Notes under the pieces: generated by a model
The model's input: only the letters and a program-made list of their open reading frames with translations
What the model was told of the DNA's origin: nothing
The model's database searches: none
Shown: in pieces, positions 44,237-54,525 of the stretch
Position numbering within the stretch: position 1 is the first letter of the stretch
Layout of the letters: each line of letters starts with the position of its first letter
Position numbers and translations under genes: made by a program
Assembly (NCBI RefSeq): GCF_907165205.1
Contig: NC_058191.1
Coordinates: 1,986,501 to 2,050,500, forward strand
Direction: 5' to 3'
Origin: Coccinella septempunctata
Taxonomy: Eukaryota > Arthropoda > Insecta > Coleoptera > Coccinellidae
Length of the DNA: 64,000 nucleotides

Positions 44237-45664
44237 GTGGGCTCATACAGTTTTTATGTAGATTTTCTCGTATCTGAAGCCTCTAGTAACCTACCTCAAG
44301 GAAATTCCGCAAGTATCATCTGTGTGAAATTGATTTCTTCCATAAATTACGGGGCATCACGAAAAGGGCGCAACTTTTTGTTGGCTCACGTAATTGCGGC
44401 TTTGAAATTCCTCCACGGCTTGCGTGACTAGTCAATTAGGGTTAATGCCCCGTTCGACTGAGCGGTCTCGCAGAAAACTGACGAGGATTGGGGGTAAAAC
44501 GCGAGACAGATCAATCAGTACCTTCGCATAATTGGAAAAATGTCGATTGGGATTGATGCGGCTGAAAAATTCGAGACCTGAAAGAAGGGATGCCGGCGGG
44601 ATTGATTCGAGGTGGCTTAGCTGCGAAGTTCAAAGAAGAAGTCAGCTGACAGATTGAGGCTAGGGTGTCAATCTTGCGTTAGCTCCCTTTCAAGGCTGCG
44701 TCAAAATCACTGGAGTTGAGGTGGATGAATATTTCAAGACCAAATTATCAACTTTTTTTAGGCACCGGTTAGTTATACTTGTTTGAAATAGGGGTTGATG
44801 ATGACAAACTTTTTGTCTTGTGTTGGGAAAAAGTCAAGAAAATTAAAAAAATCTCATTTCCAAGAAAATGAAGAATGAAGGACATCGAAAATACTCGGCT
44901 TCTTTTGGTACCTCCACGCGCCACAATACACATTGGTGTAACTATCAAATAATAAGGTAGTGCAATTTAAATAATAACAATGTTTTGGTAAAAAAGATGA
45001 AGTTATTTTAAATTATATTCTTTTTAACCCCAGTTTAGAGTCCGTTTCACTCTTCCACCTTCTACGTCATTATTCTTCCAATCGGCTCTGAACTGAATTG
45101 CAACTTATTTCTATACCCACTTTCAATTATCACAAAGTGGTTGACTTATTTCACCATAAGTGACATTGACTGTTCAGTAAACAGAACGTCTGCTGTGCCA
45201 TCTGGCTCCGATTCTGACTCGAGAATATTCACTAACAAGCAATAGAGAAAAACGTAGTTTTAGTAAAAAAAAATATCAAACGATCAGTGAAACTAAAGCG
45301 ACTTCGACTGATGCGAGTGAAAATGATAAATTTGAAAAAGCACCAGCATTCACCAATGTAAGATACCAGTACCAAATTCAGATTGGAAGTATCAAAACGA
45401 AAATAATAAATAAGCCGAAATTATACTATGTCTGCATAAACATAAACAAAGTGTATTCCTGCAAGTAAAAATTGCAAATTTGGATTCTAATTGTAGTTCA
45501 ACAAGATTATCATTAATTATTTTCCTCGTTATTTTCAATTCATATTTTTTCAGCAAAAAATAGAAATAGGTATCTCTTGTTAAAATAAGGTTTAGTATTC
45601 ACGAATAAACATGTATTAGCATATTCATGGTTAGACAAGATATTTTAAGATTTCTTGTTTTTTT
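44237..45664. other. Single-copy DNA with GC-richer island (about 44.24-44.72 kb)
   Basis: The island has CpG and frames of about 65 codons without a domain. Around 45180-45430 a plus-strand reading gives PSGSDSDSRIF followed, in another frame, by STDASENDKFEKAPAF, which is acidic and serine-rich. This could be a decayed coding remnant, but no family is recognised. Confidence 0.4.
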
Positions 45665-45740
45665 TATAGTTTTTCAACAGCCTGTATCCTTCAAACTGGG
45701 ATTCGGAAAAATTGTAAAGGAAAAAAGTATTTCTTTGAAA
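45665..45740 (-). repeat. Fold-back family R4, fragment f
   Basis: TTTTTCAACAGCCTGTATCC, ATTCGGAAAAATTGTAAAGG and AAAAGTATTTCTTTG match R4. About 75 bp remain. Confidence 0.65.
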
Positions 45741-45756
45741 AGAAAAGTTGCACATA

Positions 45757-47715
45757 CTCGAGCGTAAGAAGAGCGTGCGGAAAAGTTGAAAATGGTAAGA
45801 AAAAAATTTTTAGAGGATATGTTTATTGAACCCAAAGGAAGCCACTCTTCAAGTAACTGACAATTCGGACGCGACGCAAGGTCACAGCTTGCTTTTGAAA
45901 ATGCAAAAAAAAAATCGTTACTTATACATACTCGAACGTGTCAGATTTTCAGACTTGTTGACCCATTATTCTGATACTCATCAGGGGTGGTTCTCTGAAT
46001 CTGACACTTTGAAGATGATAACAAGGCATTTTTTTCAAATATCTCCCTTCCTGTACCGCTAATTGTTTCTGTATTCATTATAAGGTTGTAGATAATAAAA
46101 TTCTATACAACTTTTGTCTGAAGCAATTTTACCTAGTATTTATTAACTGTTTTCGAGTTGAAGGGCGATAAGGGCGAAGAGCTTAGCCACACATGCGAAA
46201 AGCCAAGGTCAATGTAGAAACCCCGTCAAATGTAGAAAAAATTGCTTCGGACAAAATGTGTAGAAAATTTTATGTCCTACAACTTTTATAATGAATGCGA
46301 AAACAATTTGAAGTCCAAGAGAGGAGATAATCAAAAAAAAATTGATTTTTGTGATCTTTATGGCCAATTTTTTGTTTCGGCTCGCTGAAACTGTCAAATT
46401 ATATTTTTGATATTCTAAACTCATTAGCTTCAAATTAAGAAAAAAAGCCCCCGCGCTGGAGAATGTACACGTGATGCAAGGTTTGTGATGTGTGTGAAGT
46501 TAGCCCAGCACTTTTCGATTTTCGAAAAAAAAATTTTTGTGCTGAATTGTGCTAAGTTTGTGCTGATTTGTGCCGTTAAAATTTTTGTTTCATTCCACAC
46601 GGTTCTCAAAATATTTCAAAAAATGTATAGAATGGGCTAGCCCAGCACTTATCGAAAAAATGAGTTTTTACGACTGAAACAGGTTGTGCTATGCATGTTC
46701 AGTGTTGTGCCGTCCCTCTGTGCCGTTGTGATTTATACTGATTTCAGGCAATCTACTGATTTTTCTGATATCCTCCATTTGAAGTGAAAGTTGAAAGTTT
46801 TTTCTGGAAATCTCAACGGCACAAATCAGCACAAATGTAGCACAACTCATTGAAAAAAATTAAACTGCAAAAACACGAAAGTTTTGGGCTGACTTTTTTC
46901 CAAAATCTGAATTTTTTTGGACAACTAGAAGGATTTTCGTGAAAATTTCAACGGCACAAGTTAGCACACGACTAGCACAATTTTTCACATAGTTTTCATT
47001 GGGAAAAAACGAAAGTGCTGAGCTAACTTTTTTTTCAATTTCGCGATTTCCCGGAAAATCCTACTAATTTTCGAGAAAATATTTACGGCACAAGTCAGCA
47101 CAAATGTAGCACAAAATTTTCCACTAATTTTTGAGAAGAAAAATCAAAAGTGCTGGGCTAACTTTTTTCTTCATTTTCGATTTTCCGGGAGATAAGAGGG
47201 AATTTCGCAAAAATTCGAACGGCACAACACTGTACATGCATAGCAAAACCCATTTCAGTCGTCAAAACTCATTTTTTCGATAAGTGCTGGGCTAGCCTAT
47301 TCTATACATTTTGTGAAATATTTTGAGAACCGTGTGGAATAAAACAAAAATTTCAACGGCACAAATCAGAACAAACCTAGCACAATTCAGCACAAAATTT
47401 TTTTTTTCGAAAATCAAAAAGTGCTGGGCCAACTTCACACACATATGTTATGTGCCCTACCACACATTTTCGTCATGCTTGAATTGTCAGATTAAGAGAA
47501 TATATTCAAAATGTAATTAACTACATATATCTTAATCTGACACGCTCGAGTATGCACCACGATCTTTTTTTTTACTATTCTGGCAGGCAGTTCTAGACAA
47601 TTCCCCATATATACAGGTCTAATTTTTGGTAGAGGTACTTTGCAGAGTCCAAGGTATCTCTCATTATGTTATCTGACGAGCTCGAATAAATCCCGAATTT
47701 CCCTCTTTTGCTCCC
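45757..47715 (+). repeat. Repeat R5, copy X, with inserted inverted tandem array
   Basis: The left edge CTCGAGCGTAAGAAGAG at 45757 mirrors CACGCTCGAG at 47541-47550 (TA on both outer sides). The similarity to copy Y (59755-62105, inverted) continues past it to about 47715 (ACCTCTACC-type words, AATTCGGGATTT in complement). Shared blocks include GTCAGATTTTC, TAGAATTTTATTA/TAATAAAATTCTA, AAGTTGTA, CTTAGCCACA and AAGCCAAGGTCAATGTAGAAA. Repeat class unknown; inner TCAGATT hairpins would allow a Helitron-like element, but no Rep/Hel gene or clear termini are seen. Confidence 0.65.
46489..47444. repeat. Large palindrome built from 134-bp units
   Basis: 46489-46712 is inverted at 47220-47444 (outer words ATGTGTGTGAAGTT and AACTTCACACACAT). 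The part from 46817 is a direct tandem array with unit starts CGGCAC at 46817, 46952, 47085, 47219 and 47357 (spacing 133-138). Each unit runs CGGCACAA..CAGCACAA..AGCACAA and ends AGTGCTGGGCTAAC followed by a T-run. The left arm holds the units inverted. Copy Y of R5 lacks this block, so it is an insertion or local expansion. Confidence 0.85.
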
Positions 47716-49183
47716 CAACTGTAACGTATTATATCGACAAATGTCGTTGTGCCTATGGACATAAGAATCGTTCGAATCTTTCGGAAATTGGAAATTTTGC
47801 GACACCCTTCACATTCACCCTTCGCGGAAAAGTACGAATTCCTTCCACTCTACCACGATCCTGATACTTCACAACCCGAGCCTCTGTCAATAAGCCACAG
47901 GCCCATCCATTCCGCAACTTCCGCAACAAAACCGCGGTATTTTTTCGACCAATCTCGAATTTCAGCGGACGCCGCAAAAGTGACCGATGACCGAGCAAAC
48001 AGCTCATCGTCGAAAAGTTTGTTTGCCCATCCGATAACCGATAAGTCTCGTGGCGCACTCGATATCGGCCAGTCCTGATGACCGCCGGCGCCCATTACGC
48101 CCGGGCGTTATGTGGAACTTGGCCCCTTTCCAACTCCATTCGCTGCGATATCTCGGATCTTTCTCCCGGTCTCTGATGAATCGATGGGCGTCTGGAGAAC
48201 GCCACTAAATCGCAGCTAAACTTCTTTTAAGCCCTTTGTTTCCGATGGGGGCGGCGGATATGTAGCGCCCAGTGCTGGCGCGTCGAGAAGCATGGACCGG
48301 ATGATAACGGAGTTGTTTTCTGCACGACAGTTCGGATAAGTGGGAAATTGGTTGGTTAGGGAATCCTGTCAATTTTATCGTTGTCTGTTTCCTGTTCCTG
48401 TTCCTCGTAAACGTCGTCTATTTTCTAGAGTTTCGAGCGCCAATTTTCCGAGTAAGATTTCCTCCGTTCTTACCATCATCAAATCCTGAGGTATCCTTGA
48501 CATTTTATTCCAAGCAGACCGCAGGTCGATACAAATGTTGGAAGGCCATGGCAGAATCGATCAATAATGAATAAGTATTTCATATTTAACTCCTTTTTTG
48601 AATGAGTTGAATAGTTATGACCTATTTCATTCCTCTGAAGCTTTAGACATTCAAATGTTAAAATATACAACATAAAACTGTGCAGATTTTTGAACAGAGG
48701 TTCGTTCATTAATTCTCAAGTCTACGAGTGCAACCTTTCAAAGCGTGCAATAACGCATTCGAATTTTTTTGGCTATTTCATTTTAAGGGTTGTTCAGCAA
48801 GAACATTCAGCAAGTCTGGAAACATCTATATTTTTCAAGAAACAGGGAGTCAATTAAAACTAACATAATTAGGGAACTAAATTGATAACATCCTGTATAA
48901 GGTACAATAACATATTTTATCAATTATCTCTTTCATTTTTATATCGTTATGATTTTAATTTTGATATATGTTCTAAAAATAACTTTCCATACGAATACAC
49001 AGGCTGAGTCAAAAGTACTTGAACGATAAGTCATAGAAATTCTGGGCTAGGAAAATTATTCAAACTTTCGTAGAATCTATTCTACTTACGTCCAGTTTCA
49101 TAATCAAATTTAAAGTCACTTTAAGTTTAAAGCTTCTATCTCTGTCATTTTTAGTAGGGTTAAAGGAAACTTTAAAATTAAAT
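47716..49183. other. Single-copy stretch with the strongest CpG-rich island (about 47.74-48.33 kb)
   Basis: Runs such as CCGGCGCCCATTACGCCCGGGCG and GGGGGCGGCGGATATGTAGCGCCC stand out against the AT-rich background (runs quoted in part). Four overlapping frames of 74-109 codons on both strands have no domain, and none starts with clear translation context. Candidate CpG-rich promoter, enhancer or conserved non-coding element. Confidence 0.45.
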
Positions 49184-49516
49184 AATAAGGATAAATTCAA
49201 ATGCATACCACCCGACGATATGAATATCAACAAGTGTTACGATCTGAATTGAACTAGCCAATTTTCCATCGTCAAGGCCTCAAAATGGAGTACGCTCCAC
49301 TGAAGAAGAGCAGAGGCTGACCATGGTTGCGGCCTCATTTGGCCTCATCAGAGCAACATAGCATTTTTCTACGGTGGAGAACGTTTGGAATTGATGGAAC
49401 TTTATTCAATATTGGCATGTTCTACTGGGTACTATACATTTACCCAGAGCGCCACCCAATATGAAACGGTGTCCGATTCAATCCCCTCCAGATAGAAACC
49501 AAGACGAAGACAATGG

Positions 49517-49651
49517 CTGTATTCGGGTTCGGCTTTTGGACGGTCCGATAATTGTTCTAAAACTGCGCAAAACTGTTGCGCCCTAGTATAAAATCCTCTG
49601 CGCAGTTCTAGAACCATTCTCGGACTGTCAGAAAGCCGAACCCGAATGCAG
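49517..49651. mobile_element. Small fold-back MITE, first of pair (135 bp)
   Basis: CTGTATTCGGGTTCGGCTTT at 49517 is mirrored by GCCGAACCCGAATGCAG ending 49651. The inner arms continue through GAACTGCGCA/TGCGCAGTTC, so almost the entire element folds on itself. The loop is around GTTGCGCCCTAGTATAAAATCC. Confidence 0.85.
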
Positions 49652-49668
49652 CTAATAGCATATGTCAG

Positions 49669-49803
49669 CTGTATTCGGGTTCGGCTTTTGGACGGTCCGA
49701 GAATTGTTCTAGGACTGCGCAAAACTGTTGCGCCCTAGTATAAAATCCTCTGCGCAGTTCTAGAACCATCCTCGGAACGTCCAAAAGCCGAACCCGTATA
49801 CAA
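49669..49803. mobile_element. Small fold-back MITE, second of pair (135 bp)
   Basis: Same family and orientation as 49517-49651, more than 90 percent identical by eye; starts CTGTATTCGGG at 49669, ends CCCGTATACAAC at about 49803. Seventeen bp separate the two, and part of that spacer (CATATGTC) is the host R6 sequence. Confidence 0.85.
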
Positions 49804-50032
49804 CTGTCCCATATTTGCCCTAATTCAGTACGCCGATTCGCTTTGCGAACAACAGACGTATGACGAATTGAGAAGTCTGGGAACGCGTTCAGATCACGGC
49901 AGAAATGATGCCAGCGGTACAATAATAAAGAATGATCACGCCTAAAGGCAATGAATACAATAATAAGGATAAATTCAGATGCATACCACCCGACGATATG
50001 AATATCAACAAGTAAGACATAAGTATCAACAT

Positions 50033-50616
50033 AAGATACAGGCTGTTGAAAAACCATAAGAAAATGTTATTTTCAGTTCTATCTCACAAACGGTTTCATC
50101 GAATGAAATGAATTTCGGAATATAGTTTTTCATTTATTTGGTGAATCTTTTTCGAACACAAGATATCCCTTCTAGTTTTCTCATTATGACCATAACGTAC
50201 CATAAAAATACCTACAATGTAAAGAACCCAACTCTTGAAACACAGTTGGACGCTATCTAATATTTAAACGTTTTATGAAATAAAAGTATTCGTCATATTT
50301 TCTCTTGTAATCTCTCATTTTCGAATAATTTGATGTTTAAAAATTAAAAATTATCTGTGAAATTTGAAAATTGGTTACTTTGGCTGAATGCAACTCTGTT
50401 CAAGAGATCCACAGATGTGTAGTGTAATAGATTTAGCTTGTTATTCCGAATATAATTTTGTTTCTGCAGTCGTGGCATAGCTCATTATGAAAACTGAAAA
50501 TACAAAGCTATATATTTTTATCAGGGCCGAATCGGTAAAAATGGTGAAGACAAGTGTTTCTTTTGACTTTAAGAATCTACTGCCAAAATATTTGTACGAG
50601 TCAAAAACTTACCCTG
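50033..50616 (+). repeat. Fold-back family R4, copy g (about 584 bp)
   Basis: Starts GATACAGGCTGTTGAAAAACC and runs through TCACAAACGGTTTCATCGAATG, CTAGTTTTCTCATTATGACC, GGGCCGAATCGGTAAAAATGG and TTTGTACGAGTCAAAAACTTACCCTG, which ends at 50616 before TA. It lacks the left terminus but is otherwise the clearest R4 copy. Confidence 0.75.
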
Positions 50617-52081
50617 TATAGATGTCACTAGGTACATATGGTACATATGAAAAATGTTGTTAATTGTAAAAAACTAGCTTCGCTCAATGAAAGAGTTGAT
50701 GAGTTTGTAATAAATTCATTATCATTGTTGTTAGCTAATGTATAAATTAATTTTATCTAATTTCTTACTTTTTAGTGAAGGAAACAGTAGACATATCTAG
50801 ATTATTCCCAATTCAACAAGTATAACAAATTCAATGATAGTATTCATTCAGAAAAATACAATTTTGCTTCATAATCTTAATTTACAAGGAAAAATAATAT
50901 TGTCATCATGCCCATAGATTCTACGCAAATAAGTGCTTATGGAAGCTTAAGGCTTCAGATTTTTCAAAGACAAAACAGTTATGTGATCTTTTCGACATCG
51001 ATAAAATATCAATTTCTACTCAAAATCGAAGAATCGTAATAAGGAATGGTTTTCCCCATTCTTTGTTTCTCGGAAGAAGAGCCACCTGTTTTGCTCTAGC
51101 CTCTAGCTCTCCTAGTTCCCGAGATCTCCACAAAGGACATCGAATTTGGGACGCCCTGTGTACACTAAACACCAAAAGTCAAAATTTCATTGCCTATTTT
51201 ACGACGAATTTCGATGATTATATTTATCTGGCATACTTATTCAGATTTTCTCGCCCAAACTCGGTAAAATCAATGAAAATAGAGAAAAATTGCATCTCCA
51301 TAATATTTTTACGGAAGCTTAGGACCGAAACGTCCACTATGCTACGTATTTTTTCTCGTAAAGTGGTTTTCGAAATTGTTACCACGCTTATCTTGTCACA
51401 CCATTCAACATTTGAATTGTATAAAATCCATATTCTAACAAAAATGTAATTTCAATTCAGGTAGATAAGGGAATGAATAGTCCCAACAAATAACAGACCT
51501 TCCGTCCATTTTCATTATCTTCATCCCTTCATTACGACCCACCACTGGACCGGACGGACGGAAATCGATTACGCAAAACGTAAAATGGGACAGAAAAAGA
51601 GGTTTCATCACCCGAGAGAATTGAAATCCCAAATGTTCGACGTTTTACGTGCCGCCAATCCCGATTAGAGGGCGACATATGCATTTTGCTCGATCTTCGG
51701 TGCTTTTATACGGAATTGCCATTTGCCAGAGTCAACCGTCTAGCTCAGCACTATCCCGGAGCCGAAGGAATTTCAATCGAGCTGATTCTACTGTTATTTT
51801 AGCCACTTTCCCCTTCGAATAGTTTGTCAGGAAATCCATACAATCCAATCGTGTCATTCGGCAGTCCATTTAGTTGGTTCACTCTTGTTATTATAATATT
51901 CATTTCTTCTTTTCTGCTCATTACTTCGAACAATGAACCTTCTTACAAGAAAAAATTGTAAGTCCTCGCGTTTATGCAATTTTTCAGCATGTTGGGATGC
52001 CCAAGAAACCAAAGAGACGAGACTGCTCACGTCTCGTAGTCTAACAACATTCTTCGAAAGCTAATCTAGCTAATCTACATA
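50617..52081. other. No recognised gene; orphan TE end and a GC-richer island
   Basis: CATCGAATTTGGGACGCCCTGTGTA near 51138-51162 looks like the right terminus of a fold-back family with no left end found. 51440-51800 is GC-richer and single-copy; frames of 65-128 codons carry no domain. Confidence 0.4.
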
Positions 52082-52932
52082 CGAGGATATATATTGAAAA
52101 ATTCTTAGCCTACTATAGAACCAAACAAAATTTCAATGTCGAAATATTTTATTACTCAACATATTCTCCTCTTAATTGGATACATTTATTACAGCGAACT
52201 TGCAACGTCTTTAGACCTTTCAAAAAAAATTTCTTCTTGCTGTGCAAACCAGACCTCCACAGCTTTTAGCACCTCCTAGTTGGAAGAAAATTTACGTCCT
52301 TTTAAACTGTTTTTCAGTTGAAGAAAGAGATGATAGTCGGATGGAGCCAAATCTGTTGAATAAGGGGGGTGTTCTAGTAATTCAAACCCTGAATCACGAA
52401 TTTTTTGCATGGCAACATGAGATTGTGCAGGGCAGTTGTCCTGCAAAAACAAAACACCTTTGGATAGCTTTCCACGTCCTTTCTCTTTAATTTTTTCCCG
52501 TAGAGTGGTCAGTAATGTCGAATAGTAAGCTCCTGTTATTGTTCTACCCTTATCTAAAAAATCAATCATGATTACTCCATGGCAATAACAAAAAACTGAA
52601 GCAAGAACTTTTCCAGCAGATTTTTGGACACGAAAATTCTTAAGTCTTGGAGAACCAGAGTGTCGCCATTCCATCGATTGTAGCTTTGTTTCTGGATCGT
52701 AGAAATGTACCCAAGTCTCATCCATAGTAACAATTCGGTTTAAGAAGTCTACATCGTTTTCAAATCGAGCACAGATCGAACGCGATGCTTCTACCCTTGC
52801 ACGCTTTTGGTCAACATTCAAACATTTGGAGATCCATTTTGAAGCAATTTTCCTCATGTCCAAACTGACGCGAACTTATATATGATAAACGCGTTCGTTT
52901 GAAATATTCAGTGCTTCAGATATCCGTTTTAA
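52082..52932 (-). mobile_element. Mariner copy M8, 3' two-thirds
   Basis: The 3' terminal repeat starts CGAGGATATATATTGAAAA at 52082 after TA. Homology continues to about 52932 (the ISEALN block) and is then replaced by unrelated AT-rich sequence, so the 5' third is missing. Confidence 0.9.
52276..52863 (-). pseudogene. Mariner transposase catalytic half, longest open copy (M8)
   Basis: 195 codons are open, from MDMRKIASKWISKCLN to FSSN. All three catalytic Asp boxes are in one frame: MDETWVHFYDPETK, LQDNCPAQ, and LAPSDYHLF. One codon between the second and third Asp is deleted relative to other copies (consensus AHKSHV, here AQSHV), shortening the spacing from 34 to 33 residues. The frame ends early at a TAG after FSSN, cutting off the last 30-40 residues (EEVIK..VEVWF...), and the DNA-binding half is missing. 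No functional enzyme is expected. Confidence 0.9.
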
Positions 52933-53497
52933 AAAAATATATAAGATACGTACCCACTCTTATTTGACAAGAAATCATCCCTTAAAAAAAGTATTGTCAC
53001 CTTGCATATATATAATCAGATGGTCAGATTGGAGGTCATATTGCATTATTAAATTATTGAAGACTTATTTTCCAGAAGAAGCTTTTTCAACTCTTATAGT
53101 TTCGCGAATGAAATAAAAGGTCTTTTTCTCTTTCTTGGATTGGTATCTTATTCGTTATGTCTTGAAATTATGTTGACTGAATTGAATCCTTTACATACAT
53201 CGATCCTCATTTCTCGATAGTCATATTGTTGACATTTGTCTCATGCATCTATAATGAAATAATTATTATTTCATATGAATACGATCCAATATTAATTCGT
53301 GGAATTCATAATTCTGCTATTTTGTCATTGGAATTCATCATCACGTCAAAATAATCTCTGAATCCGCTCATTCAACGCTAATGCAAATTGGTGTTCGTAT
53401 GTTCCATGAGGATATGGCAACACTGCTAAAAAAACAACATTGACATGGATATTGAAATGCATTTATTTCATATCAGGAATTTTCCAATAAAGGTATA
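52933..53497. other. Unassigned spacer
   Basis: AT-rich; no gene recognised. Confidence 0.4.
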
Positions 53498-54525
53498 CTC
53501 CATTCACATTTATTTTAGCAGTCGGTTGGCCATGAAATAATTTTCTCAAGTTTTTGTAACTGGAACGAAGTAAGGTTGGCACTCATGAAATGTCGTTAAT
53601 ATCATAACGCCGTTGCCACTACTAATATCATTTTTTTTTACGAAAATGCCGAGAGTGATAGAAAAAAGAGACAAAGTTTCAGGAAGTGCTATTTAGAATT
53701 CGGGTATGCTTATTCAAATGGTTATACCCTGATATTTTAAAATCCACAATACGTCAGACGGTAGCGAACATTCTCAATGTAAGAGAATTTATATAATGTT
53801 TCATCTGAATCTAAACGATTTATATTTCAGCTGAATATTTCCACAATCAGAAAGATTGTGAATGAAGAGGATGACAAAGAATTTCCTGCTATTGGGAGAC
53901 ACAAAAAAGTGGTGGCATTTGAGAATTTTATGTCACGCGTCAGTCCTGTTGATTGTTTATTCATGTGAAATTTTTGTTCAAAGGTTAAGTTCATCTTGAC
54001 TTGAAACTTTCTTTAATTCCTTTTACTTATATTGATGCAAGATGATGTTTGTTGAAGAATTTAACATTCTTGTAATTATCTGTTAATTCCTTCGGGAGTT
54101 AACTATTCCCAACCACCGCATCATATGCATTTCATCTTCGGGTTAATATTTTTAAAATCTACAACTGATGTAACGTATTCAAATTTCAGCCAAAGAAGAT
54201 AACGAACATCAACTCTCCTCAAGCTAGTGCATATTATGTTATTATACTGATCTCTTGTATTTGCCATATAAATAACTGGATTTGGTATGCCTTCAATCAG
54301 TTTGTATAAACTTCAATTATGTTCTTTACATATTTTCCGAAGAGATTCGACATTGTGATAAAATACGTAATAACAGAAACTTTCACGTAGAACGGGCAAC
54401 ATAGCGTTGATTTAAAACCAAAAAATGTTTTGACAAGCGTCATAACCCCACATTTTCGTACTATACAGAGTGAAATGTGTCAAATTTCTATGGCCAACAG
54501 AGTGCTAAAAAAAAAGTGAATGGAG
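53498..54525 (+). mobile_element. TIR element family R1, copy 2 (1028 bp)
   Basis: Ends CTCCATTCACATTTATTTTAGC and ...GTGAATGGAG flanked by TA (53496-53497, 54526-54527). Opposite orientation to copies 1 and 3 and about 150-190 bp shorter, with a deletion near 53950 compared with them. Confidence 0.85.
53646..53950 (+). pseudogene. Putative HTH coding region of R1 with a possible 52-bp intron
   Basis: ATG at 53646 (MPRVIEKR) leads quickly to a stop; in another frame a block reads IRQTVANILN up to 53778. GTAAG at 53779 and TTTCAG at 53825-53830 would make a short intron; splicing joins ILN to LNISTIRKIVNEEDDKEF, then the basic GRHKK (GRPKK in copy 3) and VVAFENFM. A helix-turn-helix followed by a basic linker is how many Tc1/mariner-superfamily transposases begin. 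The frame is broken, no catalytic core is found, and the intron is a guess. Confidence 0.4.

Larger units (their letters stand above)
49184..50013 (+). repeat. Repeat R6, long copy, bounded by 53-bp direct repeats
   Basis: AATAATAAGGATAAATTCAAATG... at 49184 recurs at 49961 with one or two changes and spans about 53 bp. Between them lie the R6 body (GTTTGGAATTGATGGA, CATATTTGCCCTAATTCAGTACG, GATCACGCCTAAAGGC) and two fold-backs (49517-49803). The direct repeats may reflect tandem arrangement of R6 rather than LTRs, as they are short and lack TG...CA ends. Confidence 0.65.

Noticed and set aside
46489..47444. Tandem 134-bp units as a CRISPR array
   Set aside because: Units are longer than CRISPR repeat-spacer units, whole units are similar rather than alternating constant and variable parts, no cas genes are present, and the DNA is eukaryotic in character.
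49184..50013. 53-bp direct repeats as LTRs of a retroelement
   Set aside because: Too short, no TG...CA ends, no primer-binding site, and no gag or pol between them.
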